From Natrinema hispanicum (GTDB lineage Archaea; Halobacteriota; Halobacteria; Halobacteriales; Natrialbaceae), in NCBI RefSeq assembly GCF_004217335.1, contig NZ_SHMP01000007.1, forward strand, positions 1 to 64,000: a stretch of DNA of 64,000 bases, given 5' to 3'. Positions 8,448 through 16,983 of this stretch are shown piece after piece (within the stretch, counting starts at the first letter, position 1; each line of letters opens with the position of its first letter). The translations under genes were made by a program, and so were the position numbers. Under the pieces are notes generated by a model. The model had not been told where the DNA came from, did not search any database, and saw only the letters and a program-made list of their open reading frames with translations.

Positions 8448-8798
8448 CTACTCCTCGTACGCGAGGTTCATGATCCATTGCGAGAAGGCGTCGCTGTTAG
8501 GATCAATCTCTTCCTCGCCGACAAACGGCGAGAGCATATCGCCGGCCATCAGCAGTCTGAAATCGAGGTCTCGTGCGGTCGGCGAGATGAAGTAGGTGTT
8601 GTGGCCCTTGTAAACGGTTTCCTCTCGATCGACCAGTTCCTTTTCAACGAGCGATTCGACGATCCGGCTGCCCTTGCGCGAGGAGAATTCCAGTTCCTTC
8701 CAGAAATCGCTCTGGTGGATGCCGCCGGACTCGCGGATGAGCTCGAGACCCGCTCGCTCGTCCTCGTTGAGTTCGGCTTCGGCCGTGGAACTGCTCAT
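8448..8798 (-). CDS. Winged-helix transcriptional regulator-like protein
   Basis: About 117 residues. A MarR-like winged helix is visible: LNEDERAGLELIRESGGIHQSDFWKEL (helices 1-2), SSRKGSRIVESLVEKELV (recognition helix) and REETVYKGHNTYFISPTARDLDF (wing). The end (SDAFSQWIMNLAYEE) is duplicated at 16648-16772. The ATG at 8798 (MSSSTAEAE) is preferred over the upstream one at 8807. It faces away from the deoxyhypusine synthase gene. Target unknown. Confidence 0.75.
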   Translation of the reverse strand: MSSSTAEAELNEDERAGLELIRESGGIHQSDFWKELEFSSRKGSRIVESLVEKELVDREETVYKGHNTYFISPTARDLDFRLLMAGDMLSPFVGEEEIDPNSDAFSQWIMNLAYEE

Positions 8799-9068
8799 GA
8801 TGGCCACCTCGCCGTGTGTACTGTTATAAGCAGGAGCGTATCCATACTACATTCAAGACAAGGTGGCCCGTTAAAAAGTGCCTTTCGTCGACTGTCGATT
8901 CGACCACGGTGCCGTCGTCCTCGAGTCCGCCGCCGTCTTGCTGGATGAAAGGGGTGTCATAGAAGTCTGCTCAGGCTGTTGATTCCTCCCAAGCATATGG
9001 TGAACTGGTTTTGAAGAATAGAGCGATCATTTCGAGCTATTCAAACTGGTCGCGGTCGTATCTCCTAT

Positions 9069-10043
9069 ATGGATAACGACGAGTCTCACGATCACGTCCT
9101 TCCAGGAAGTGATGAGGAACTCGACACGCCGGACGTTCGTGGCTACGACTTCCGTGGTGAGTTCGATTTTTACGAGATGCTCGACGCATACGCGACGACG
9201 GGTTTCCAAGCGACGCAACTCGCAGAAGCCATCGATATCGCGGAGCGTATGCAGGACGAAGACGCGACGATCTATCTCACGTTCACCTCGAATATCATCT
9301 CATCGGGGCTACGTGAGACCGTCGCGTATCTCGTCCGAGAAGGCTACGTCGATGTACTCATTACCACGTCTGGGTCGCTGACCGAGGACGTTATCAAGAC
9401 GGCGAAACCGTTCAAGATGGGTGAATGGGACGCAGACGAGGAAGCGCTCCGGGAACGAGGAATTAATCGGCTAGGGAATATCTTTGTTCCGTCCGACCGA
9501 TATGTCTGGTTAGAGGAATACCTGTACGACTTCTTCGACGACTTCTTCGCTGAGGAGAAGATCAGAACGCCCACAGAGTTTGCACGGGAACTGGGCGAGA
9601 CGCTCGACGACGAAGACTCAGTGTTGAAACAAGCTGCGGACAACGATGTGCCGGTGTACTGTCCGGCGCTGACGGACGCTGAGGTGGGCAATTTCCTCTA
9701 CTACTACCGTCAGGGTTATGATTCGGACGTCGGAATTGAGATCCTTGACGACTATGATTCACTCATCGAAGACGGATTACTGGCCGACAAAACGGGACTC
9801 ATTGCAGTCGGTGGAGGCGTACCGAAGCATCACGCGATAATGACGAACCTCTTCCGAGGGGGTGCGGACTATGTGGTCTATATTTCGACAGGAATGGAAG
9901 GAGACGGATCACTATCGGGAGCGCCGCCAAATGAGGCCGTCTCTTGGGGTAAAATCAAGGAAGAACGAACGAATTACACACAGATTGAGGCGGAAGCAAC
10001 TCTCGTCTTCCCGCTACTTGTCGCTAGCGCGTTTCAAAATTAA
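9069..10043 (+). CDS. Deoxyhypusine synthase family protein
   Basis: Deoxyhypusine synthase transfers the aminobutyl group of spermidine (in archaea possibly agmatine) to a lysine of initiation factor aIF5A. The 324-residue protein covers the whole family length. It shows the NAD-binding-type glycine region LIAVGGGVPKHH and the catalytic-lysine motif SWGKIKEE (K about 295). The segment STGMEGDGSLSGAPPNEAVSWGKI is typical of the active site. Placement among accessory genes suggests a second copy or a specialised paralogue rather than the housekeeping enzyme. That cannot be tested from this window. Confidence 0.9.
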   Translation: MDNDESHDHVLPGSDEELDTPDVRGYDFRGEFDFYEMLDAYATTGFQATQLAEAIDIAERMQDEDATIYLTFTSNIISSGLRETVAYLVREGYVDVLITTSGSLTEDVIKTAKPFKMGEWDADEEALRERGINRLGNIFVPSDRYVWLEEYLYDFFDDFFAEEKIRTPTEFARELGETLDDEDSVLKQAADNDVPVYCPALTDAEVGNFLYYYRQGYDSDVGIEILDDYDSLIEDGLLADKTGLIAVGGGVPKHHAIMTNLFRGGADYVVYISTGMEGDGSLSGAPPNEAVSWGKIKEERTNYTQIEAEATLVFPLLVASAFQN

Positions 10044-10254
10044 TATCGGATTCGCAAAACCTAACCGAGTGTTCGGACGGTGAGCCTGTCTGGGTTGGTG
10101 GGTGCAGTAAACCGCCCATCCTCGTCCCGAAAAATCTCTTTGCGTGGAGTGCTATTGGCATAGGCTGAGGGAATTACGAAAACCGTGGGGCACCCGATCC
10201 GGGGTCGTTTACAGGCGGCCGAGGCGAATGCCCCGGGCTTGACCCCGAGGCGAT
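10044..10254. other. Intergenic region with IS200/IS605-type hairpin remnant
   Basis: No gene is seen. Near the end is CCCCGGGCTTGACCCCGAGGC (10229-10249), similar to the hairpins at 2807-2829 and 62129-62149. It could be a relic of an IS1341-type right end, or a terminator shared by the convergent genes on either side. Confidence 0.35.
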
Positions 10255-11277
10255 TTATGTGAGTCCGATGCCCTCAGCAATCAGTTCGTGCGAACGGAGC
10301 GCATCGTTGTGGGTTGCATGGATGTGTTGGATCATCACCTCGTCAACGCCGACACGTTCCGTGAGTTGTTCAAGAAGTGATGAAATCGTCTCTGGGCTCC
10401 CGGAAATCGCTCGTGGCCATTCATCAACAGTGAGTGTTGCGGGCGTTGGCTCTGGAACTCCACCGAGTTCGTCGATAGCCTCTTCAATAGACGGTCTCGT
10501 GCCGACAACCCCGCGTTGCATACGCTGATATGACGCCTCCGCCACGGCTCGGAGCCGTGCGGCCTCCTCATCGGTCTCTGCACAGACTGCGTTCACAGCG
10601 ATCATACCTTGTGGCTTGTCGATACTACCGGCAAGTGACGAAGACTGGAACTGTTCGCGGTACGTCTCGAACGAGTGGGTTACGAACTGTGGTCGAATGA
10701 ACGCCGCAAAGCAGTATGGGAGCCCGAGTTCAGCTGCGATCGCAGCGCTTGATGGACTTGACCCGAGCACCCATGGCGTGGGGATATCCTCGTCCGAGTA
10801 CGGTATCTGCAGGTCGCTATAGGGATGTCCGTCGGGGTAGTCGTCATAGAGATGATTGATGACGGCTTCAATCTTCTCTGCATGATCTTCATCGGGATTC
10901 TGGATGTGTCGGTCTGTTCCGAGAGCTTGATCTGCCGCAGGCGACCCATTAGCCCGGCCAAGGCCCGCGTCAATACGACCTGGTGCGAGTGAATTGAGTA
11001 CGCCGAACTGTTCGGCGACTTTGAACGGGCTGTAGTGGTTGAGTAGCACTGCTCCTGATCCGAGTCGAATCGATTCTGTTTCAGCGGCGAGGTGTCCGAG
11101 CAGCACTTCGGGCGTCGTCCCAGCAATAGTGTCTGCCATGCCATGATGTTCGGCTACCCAGAACCGAGAGTATCCGAGCTTCTCAGCCTGTTGAGCGGCC
11201 TCAACGGTGTTTGCGTATGCGTCACTCGCGGTCCCGTCGTTCGGAACGGGAGACAAATCGACAACAGAGAGATCCAT
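10255..11277 (-). CDS. LLM-class flavin-dependent oxidoreductase (luciferase-like)
   Basis: Bacterial luciferase-like monooxygenase of 340 residues, full length for the family. Seen: the N-terminal DLSPVPNDG strand, FWVAEHHGM (the AEHH flavin-site motif), LGSGAVLLNHYSPFKVAEQF, and GRIDAGLGRANG. These match the group of F420- or FMN-dependent oxidoreductases often annotated as YhbW-like. Substrate unknown. It is divergent from the MFS gene at 11566, with a 288-bp gap that shows no gene. Confidence 0.9.
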   Translation of the reverse strand: MDLSVVDLSPVPNDGTASDAYANTVEAAQQAEKLGYSRFWVAEHHGMADTIAGTTPEVLLGHLAAETESIRLGSGAVLLNHYSPFKVAEQFGVLNSLAPGRIDAGLGRANGSPAADQALGTDRHIQNPDEDHAEKIEAVINHLYDDYPDGHPYSDLQIPYSDEDIPTPWVLGSSPSSAAIAAELGLPYCFAAFIRPQFVTHSFETYREQFQSSSLAGSIDKPQGMIAVNAVCAETDEEAARLRAVAEASYQRMQRGVVGTRPSIEEAIDELGGVPEPTPATLTVDEWPRAISGSPETISSLLEQLTERVGVDEVMIQHIHATHNDALRSHELIAEGIGLT

Positions 11278-11565
11278 ACCTTGATTCAGGGATTGCAGGA
11301 GTTAACGGTTTGGTTAGTGCTTATCTTTCTCGATGATAATATCGAAGCTGGTGTGGGGATTCTTTAGGCAGAAGTTTCCGAATGAGTCGCTTATACCTCG
11401 CTCTTGCGACCTCGATGAGAAGACTTTTGCACTAACTGAGTAATTAGCTTGTATGTCAGCGACACTCCTCATCCTGTTTGAAGAGCCACTAGCGAACAGG
11501 TATACTCGATTAAACATGGGGCACACAGATGCTCTGGCCGCGTCCACGTAGATAGCCTCGTCTCT

Positions 11566-12753
11566 ATGAGTGACCGATCCCGACTTTCGCTTGTCGTCTG
11601 GAGCGTCCTCGTCTCGCAGGTGTTTCTCTATCCGGGGCTTGATGAAACGGTCTCGGCACTGGGTGGCAGTGAGAGCATTCTCGCCGGAACGTGGTTTCTA
11701 GTCGCTGAGTTCGGCGCATTTGTTTTGTGTGCCGTTTTGTGGGGTGTTGCCAGTGATTCTCTCGGGTCTCGAACACCGCTGGTCGTCCTGGGCGCGACGG
11801 GCGGTGCTGTAAGTTACCTGGCGGTTGCGCTCGCTCCGCATGTTAGCCTCGGATTCGGTGTTGTGTTGCTATTGCGAGTCGTCGGTGGTGCGTTTACCAT
11901 TGGTGCGTTCTCGCTGTCGATCACAATGCTAATGGACCTCTCAGGTGGACACGGCCGAAACATGGGTGCAGCAGGGACGGCCATCGGACTCGGTGCGGCA
12001 CTCGGCTCGGTCGTTGGTGGGCAACTCACCACGGTTGATCCGCTTGCGCCACTATACGGGGGTGCAATACTCCTCGGTGGTTCGGCTGCCCTCGCTGCGA
12101 CGATTCCCGACGGGAGTGCCGGTGGTGGGCTCCCTGTCGATACAGTCGTCGATCGAGTCCGATCGTACCCGACCTTACTCGTGCCGTTCGCATTCGGATA
12201 CATTGATCGCTTGACTGCGGGATTCTTTGCGTTAACCGGTGTTGCGTACTTCAGAGACACATTCGATATCGATGCTGCGACAGCAGGGTTCACGCTTGCG
12301 TTGTTCTTCGTTCCGTTTGCAGTGTTACAGTATCCAGTCGGATCGCTCTCGGATCGAATCGGGCGATTCCTGCCAGTCGTTGTCGGATCACTACTATATG
12401 GAGTGACGATCATCGCCGTCGTACTTTCGCCTACTTACGTGGCCGCAGCAATTCTGATGGTATTCGTCGGTGTCTGTGGGGCGCTTGTCTCACCAACGAC
12501 AATGGCACTTGTCACTGATATCGTACCGGCGACGGAGCGTGGTGCAGCAATGGGCGGATTCAATGTGTTCGGTAGTCTCGGGATGTTGAGCGGATTTCTC
12601 ATCGGTGGAACCGTTACAGAGCTGTACGGCTACCTACCGGCATTTCTCGTAGCTGGTGGACTAGAGGTCGCGATTGCAGCGCTCGCGTTTCAGCCCGTTC
12701 GGCGGATCACGGGTTCTGACACAAGACTGTCACATGGGCTGGGTGACAATTGA
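11566..12753 (+). CDS. MFS transporter
   Basis: Major facilitator protein of 395 residues with about 12 hydrophobic segments. The loop after segment 2 (WGVASDSLGSRTPLVVLG) and its repeat in the second half (GSLSDRIGRFLPVVVG) correspond to the MFS motif A. Likely a drug or metabolite exporter. A promoter lies in the 288-bp gap shared with the LLM oxidoreductase gene. Confidence 0.9.
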   Translation: MSDRSRLSLVVWSVLVSQVFLYPGLDETVSALGGSESILAGTWFLVAEFGAFVLCAVLWGVASDSLGSRTPLVVLGATGGAVSYLAVALAPHVSLGFGVVLLLRVVGGAFTIGAFSLSITMLMDLSGGHGRNMGAAGTAIGLGAALGSVVGGQLTTVDPLAPLYGGAILLGGSAALAATIPDGSAGGGLPVDTVVDRVRSYPTLLVPFAFGYIDRLTAGFFALTGVAYFRDTFDIDAATAGFTLALFFVPFAVLQYPVGSLSDRIGRFLPVVVGSLLYGVTIIAVVLSPTYVAAAILMVFVGVCGALVSPTTMALVTDIVPATERGAAMGGFNVFGSLGMLSGFLIGGTVTELYGYLPAFLVAGGLEVAIAALAFQPVRRITGSDTRLSHGLGDN

Positions 12754-12790
12754 AGATGACTGGCGAATGCCGACAAGAGAAGGCTTATAC

Positions 12791-12808
12791 TTACTAACCG
12801 ATTAGTTA
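12791..12808 (+). promoter_or_regulatory. TetR-type operator, copy 1
   Basis: TTACTAACCGATTAGTTA lies just upstream of the ATG at 12814, where a leaderless transcript would start. It is an inverted repeat (ACTAA/TTAGT). The same site in reverse orientation, with one difference, is at 14013-14030 in front of the second TetR gene. Binding there should block transcription. One of the two neighbouring TetR proteins is the likely ligand. Confidence 0.75.
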
Positions 12809-12813
12809 GAGAC

Positions 12814-13242
12814 ATGGCTCAGTCCACATCGCAGAAACGACCGTGGCTCGCGATGCTACTCGCGATGCTCGCTACCGGGCTCGGTCACCTTTACCTTCGG
12901 CGGTGGCGTCGCGCGCTCGGATGGCTCGCTGCCTCGTTCGTCGTGACCGCACTGTTCGTCGATCCGACTGCGCTCGACGCGTTTGTGACCGGCAACAGTG
13001 GCCTCGAGGAGGCGTTGGTTGTCGCACCGCTGTTCCTCGTTATCGGCCTCAGCACCCTGGACGCGTACCTGCTCGCGCGCTCTCAGCGTGTTCCAAGCGC
13101 GGTCGATCCTGCCGCAGCGGAGTCAACTTCCTGTCCTCATTGCGGAAAGGAACTCGATTCCGCCCTCGAGTTCTGCCAGTGGTGTACGAAGCCGATCGAA
13201 GACGTCGATCAGGAGCGACTTGAGGAAAGAGACGGTCGATAA
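12814..13242 (+). CDS. Membrane protein with C-terminal zinc ribbon
   Basis: 142 residues. Two or three hydrophobic segments (PWLAMLLAMLATGLGHLYLRRW, LGWLAASFVVTALFV, ALVVAPLFLVIGLSTLDAYLLA) precede a zinc ribbon, SCPHCGKELDSALEFCQWC, with four cysteines. Similar small haloarchaeal proteins are known but their function is not. It sits under the TetR-type operator at 12791-12808 and so probably belongs to the MATE regulon. Confidence 0.85.
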   Translation: MAQSTSQKRPWLAMLLAMLATGLGHLYLRRWRRALGWLAASFVVTALFVDPTALDAFVTGNSGLEEALVVAPLFLVIGLSTLDAYLLARSQRVPSAVDPAAAESTSCPHCGKELDSALEFCQWCTKPIEDVDQERLEERDGR

Positions 13243-13271
13243 CAATCATTCTACGGACTTCTGACTGGTAC

Positions 13272-13871
13272 TCAGTCGTCAGCGACTAGAGCGGCGGTCA
13301 CGTACTCTGCTGCGGTTTGTCTCGCTGTCTCGAGCGAATCTTCTTCGTCGAACACAACCGCTCGTGTCCGCGCGCCATCGACGATTATCATGAGTGCCTG
13401 GGCCACGTGGTCGGTGTCGACATCGTCGAACACGCCTGTCTTGATCCCTTGGTCGATCACCGTGCGGAGCAGGTACTGAACGTACTCGTCGTTTTGCTGA
13501 AACCGCTCGCGGAATTGGTCGTTGTACGGCACTTGACTCCGCATCTCTAGTATAGCGACGAGAAGGTCTTGATGGTCCCTGGGATCGACGAGCAGTTTGT
13601 CGAGTAGCAACTCGAGTCGCTGCTCGGGATCTGTCGTCTCGACCTCGTGAACCGTGTCCTTGAACTGATCGAGAATAAAATCCAAAAATGCTGTCAGCAG
13701 ATCGTCCTTCGTGTCGTAGTGGTAGTGGATCGCAGCGGTTGACTTCCCGTATTCATCGGCGATACGCTTGATCGTGAGATCGGCGTATCCGTGCTCACGA
13801 AGTGCGCGGTACGTCGCGCGCATGATCTCTTCGTGTGGGTCGGGGTCGGCCTCTGTCGGCGTATCGGCCAT
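13272..13871 (-). CDS. TetR/AcrR-family regulator
   Basis: 199 residues. The N-terminal HTH is clear: ATYRALREHGYADLTIKRIADEYGKSTAAIHYHYDTKDDLLTAFLDF. The C-terminal ligand domain is typical in length. It resembles the second TetR at 14037, especially in the HTH, so the pair may have arisen by duplication and may bind related sites. I see no copy of the TTACTAACCGATTAGTTA site in its own upstream region. Confidence 0.92.
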   Translation of the reverse strand: MADTPTEADPDPHEEIMRATYRALREHGYADLTIKRIADEYGKSTAAIHYHYDTKDDLLTAFLDFILDQFKDTVHEVETTDPEQRLELLLDKLLVDPRDHQDLLVAILEMRSQVPYNDQFRERFQQNDEYVQYLLRTVIDQGIKTGVFDDVDTDHVAQALMIIVDGARTRAVVFDEEDSLETARQTAAEYVTAALVADD

Positions 13872-14012
13872 CGTACGAGTACTGATGTGGGCCGCAAATA
13901 ATAGTTTTGACCCACTCGTCAGATAGTATCGCTTCGTACGGGTGTCGATGTAGACGTCTACATGGATGAAAACCGGTGACCTCTCTTGAGAGCGTTGTGT
14001 TCCAAACCCTTT

Positions 14013-14030
14013 TGACTAATCGGTTAGTAA
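14013..14030 (-). promoter_or_regulatory. TetR-type operator, copy 2
   Basis: TGACTAATCGGTTAGTAA is the reverse complement of the site at 12791-12808 except for one base. It lies 7 bp before the start of the second TetR gene and probably overlaps the transcription start. It would let one repressor control the TetR-MATE operon and the membrane zinc-ribbon gene together. Confidence 0.75.
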
Positions 14031-14036
14031 GTACAT

Positions 14037-14648
14037 GTGCTTCCCGACATGGACGATGATACAGCTACTGAAATTCTCGAGGCGACGTCTCGGGCACTCT
14101 GCAAGCACGGATACGCCGATCTCACTCTCACAGATATCGCTGACGAGGCAGACCGGAGTAAAGCAGCCATCCACTACTACTACGACAGCAAAGAGAACCT
14201 CTTCCTCGAGTTTCTCGACTTTCTGTACGAACGATACACTGCGCAGCTTCCCGCAGTCGACGGTGGCACGCCGCGTGACCAACTCTATACGCTCCTCGAA
14301 ACGGCTCTCACTGACGAAGAAGCTGCGCCTGCCCAAGAGTACCAAACCGCGCTACTCGAAGTGACAGCGCAAGCGCCGTACAACGACGCGATCCAGACGC
14401 GACTCGTCAGCTTCGATGATCTGCTCTTCGAACGGGCGCGGGAGATCATCACGGCTGGTGTTGAGATAGGCGAGTTCAATGAAACGGTTGAGCCAGCCGT
14501 CGCTGCCGAGTTCCTTATGACGGCTATCACGGGAGCACATACGCGGCGTGTAGCTATCGATCAACCATCCGAGCGATCCTATGAGGCGATCACACAGTAC
14601 GCTGAGAGACACTTTCTCGCAGACGAGCTATCGGAGGCGACCCATTAA
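14037..14648 (+). CDS. TetR/AcrR-family regulator of the MATE operon
   Basis: About 200 residues. HTH segment ATSRALCKHGYADLTLTDIADEADRSKAAIHYYYDSKENLFLEFLDF. The start is either the GTG at 14037 or the ATG at 14049 (MDDDTATEI). The latter looks more natural, but the operator spacing allows both. The stop overlaps the MATE start (TAATG), so the regulator and exporter are cotranscribed. The operator directly upstream suggests autoregulation, with exporter induction by a ligand. Confidence 0.93.
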   Translation: MLPDMDDDTATEILEATSRALCKHGYADLTLTDIADEADRSKAAIHYYYDSKENLFLEFLDFLYERYTAQLPAVDGGTPRDQLYTLLETALTDEEAAPAQEYQTALLEVTAQAPYNDAIQTRLVSFDDLLFERAREIITAGVEIGEFNETVEPAVAAEFLMTAITGAHTRRVAIDQPSERSYEAITQYAERHFLADELSEATH

Positions 14649-16129
14649 TGGGAGTTCGAAGTCGCATTCGATCTTTGTTCAAGGGACCTGAGGAGTTCGA
14701 TCTCACCGCGGGTAGCATCGGCAAGCCCCTCTTTTTCTTGTCGATGCCGATCGTCGTGACGAACCTCTTCCAGACCGCGTACAACCTCGCGGACACATTC
14801 TGGCTCGGCCAGTACAGCACGGATGCCCTGGCAGCGATCAGCTTCGCGTTCCCGATGGTCTTCCTGCTCATCTCACTCGGGATGGGAATCTCCGTCGCCG
14901 GCAGCGTCCTCGTCGCACAGTTTACCGGTGCAGACGAAGAACGCGAAGCTGAGTACGCCGCCTCGCAGACGGTGACGTTCGCCGCTATCGCCGCAGTCAT
15001 CCTCGGCGGCGTCGGCTATGTCGGCGTCGACACCTTCCTCGGCCTGCTGGGCGCCTCGCAGGATGTGCTGCCGCTGGCGACCAACTACATGGAAGTCATC
15101 TCGCTCGGCCTGTTGTTTATGTTCGGATTCGCTGTATTCATCGCACTCATGCGGGGATACGGCGACACGATTACACCGATGCTCGTCATGTTCGGATCGG
15201 TAGTGCTCAACATTATCATCGATCCGTTCTTGATCTTTGGATGGACAATTGTCGAGAACGCCCCGCTCGTCGGCACGCTCTCCTTTCCAGAACTCGGCAT
15301 TCAGGGCGCGGCTATCGCCACCGTGTTCTCGCGTGCACTCGCACTGGTCGTTGGTCTAGCAATCATGTTCCGCGGGGACCGCGGTGTCCAAATTAACCTC
15401 CATGATATGGTCCCTGATCTCTCGTATCTCCGCCGCCTCGTTCGCATCGGCTTGCCGGCATCCATCGAAGGGACTGGACGAGCGGTCTCGATGAACCTGC
15501 TGTTGGTCATCGTTGCGATGTTCCCGGATACAGTCGTGGCTGCGTACGGCATCGGGACGCGTGTCTTCTCGGTTGCCTTTCTCCCTGCTCTCGCCGTCGC
15601 CCGTGGCGTGGAAACGATGACCGGTCAGAATATAGGGGCTGATAAACCAGACCGAGCAGAACAAGCGGCAGGGCTGGCCGCGAAAGTACTCTTTGGGGTC
15701 CTTACGGTCGCAGGAATCGCCGCCTTCCTGTTCCCAGAACCTATCGTCTCGGCGTTCGTCGGTGCTGACCAAGCGAACGCCGCTCAGGTGGTCGATATCG
15801 GTGCAGAGTTCATCCGATACGTCGCGCTGACGTTCGGGTTCATGGGCATTATGCGGGCGTACACGGGTAGTTTCCGTGGTGCCGGAAAGACGCTCACTGC
15901 AGCGGCGATCTCGGTGCTGACGCTTGGTGTTGTTCGCTTTCCGATCGCGTGGCTCACTGCGGGCCCGCTCGGTGAAAGTGGTATCTGGCTGTCGTTCGCC
16001 ATCTCGAACATTGCAGGAGCAACCATCGCCTACGCATGGTATCGACGTGGCACGTGGCGCGAAAGTAATCTAACCGAATCCAGAGTCGATATTGATGAAA
16101 CAAGTGTCGAGGTGGCAGGCAATGACTGA
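14648..16129 (+). CDS. MATE-family efflux transporter
   Basis: Multidrug and toxin extrusion protein of 493 residues with about 12 membrane segments. It starts with the family pattern IGKPLFFLSMPIVVTNLFQTAYNLADTFWLGQ and carries NIGADKPDRAEQAAGLAAK near the middle, both typical. It should export cationic or other small molecules in exchange for sodium or protons. Its start overlaps the TetR stop, and its stop overlaps the next small gene. Confidence 0.94.
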   Translation: MGVRSRIRSLFKGPEEFDLTAGSIGKPLFFLSMPIVVTNLFQTAYNLADTFWLGQYSTDALAAISFAFPMVFLLISLGMGISVAGSVLVAQFTGADEEREAEYAASQTVTFAAIAAVILGGVGYVGVDTFLGLLGASQDVLPLATNYMEVISLGLLFMFGFAVFIALMRGYGDTITPMLVMFGSVVLNIIIDPFLIFGWTIVENAPLVGTLSFPELGIQGAAIATVFSRALALVVGLAIMFRGDRGVQINLHDMVPDLSYLRRLVRIGLPASIEGTGRAVSMNLLLVIVAMFPDTVVAAYGIGTRVFSVAFLPALAVARGVETMTGQNIGADKPDRAEQAAGLAAKVLFGVLTVAGIAAFLFPEPIVSAFVGADQANAAQVVDIGAEFIRYVALTFGFMGIMRAYTGSFRGAGKTLTAAAISVLTLGVVRFPIAWLTAGPLGESGIWLSFAISNIAGATIAYAWYRRGTWRESNLTESRVDIDETSVEVAGND

Positions 16130-16388
16130 TCCAGTGCCACTCTCCTCGTCACAAATCGACCGTCAGTTAGAGTCAGTGCTCAGTGACACAGAAGAAGCCG
16201 GACTCCCACTTGTTCGTGAAGTTCTACAGGAACCCCGCGACAGATGGTACGGCCAATTGGTGGGACACGCATACGCCTCGCTGACGACACTCAAGATCCT
16301 GAAATCGTGTTACCAGCTGCAACAGGAGTCGAATTACTCCGCGGATACGTCCGCCTTCGGAATCGATTGTAAATATAGTTACAATTGA
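16122..16388 (+). CDS. Small hypothetical protein overlapping the MATE gene
   Basis: 88 residues beginning MTDPVPLSSSQIDRQLESVL at an ATG that overlaps the MATE stop (ATGACTGA), a sign of translational coupling. The protein is soluble and I do not recognise its family. The C-terminus (FGIDCKYSYN) may be shortened, since a rearranged region follows. If real, it is the third gene of the TetR-MATE operon. Confidence 0.5.
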   Translation: MTDPVPLSSSQIDRQLESVLSDTEEAGLPLVREVLQEPRDRWYGQLVGHAYASLTTLKILKSCYQLQQESNYSADTSAFGIDCKYSYN

Positions 16389-16983
16389 TGATACAGTGTA
16401 TTTAGAACGTTTGTCGTTCCAAACTCTCACAACTCTCCAATTGTTCCGAACATAAATGTACTATAGCGAACTGTTCGAGACGGTTGTCGCTACCGCAGAG
16501 AAATTCACCGGGGACTCAGATCAGTGACGCTTACCCCTGTTGCACAGGTTCGGGCGTGAGAAAAGCGGGACAGCTCGGCTTCGGACGGCCGGTCAGAGTG
16601 ACTCAACGGGGCCAAAATGGGGTCCCGATCTCGAGCGGAGATCGTGACTACTACTCCTCGTACGCGAGGTTCATGATCCACTGCGAGAAGGCGTCGCTGT
16701 TGGGATCGACCTCTTCCTCGCCGACAAATGGCGAGAGCATATCTCCGGCCATTAGCAGTCTGAGATCGTCCACTGTCGAAGACGGGGTGATTCACACCCC
16801 AGTCACTCCGATACAATGGGTGTATTTATGGGATACCGATGACATTATTCGGGTGTGGATATCCAAAAATCACCGTCCATACGTCTCGTCCAGTGACTGT
16901 GGAGGTGCTCAGGTCCCGCCCAAACAGCCGATCCAACATCCGCCCTCGAGGCGTGAGACATCCGACGCAAACACTACCGATCG
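16389..16983. pseudogene. Intergenic region with duplicated tail of the winged-helix gene
   Basis: Bases 16637-16772 repeat 8437-8570 (the C-terminal about 40 codons of the winged-helix gene, minus strand) with about 90 percent identity by eye. The match includes bases beyond its stop codon. The rest of the gene is absent. The remaining sequence to 16983 holds no supported gene and should contain the promoter of the serine hydrolase gene. Confidence 0.75.

Noticed and set aside
11814..12413. Minus-strand frame of 199 codons
   Set aside because: Antisense of the MFS transporter. Its composition (rich in Pro, Ser and Thr) is typical of a shadow frame.
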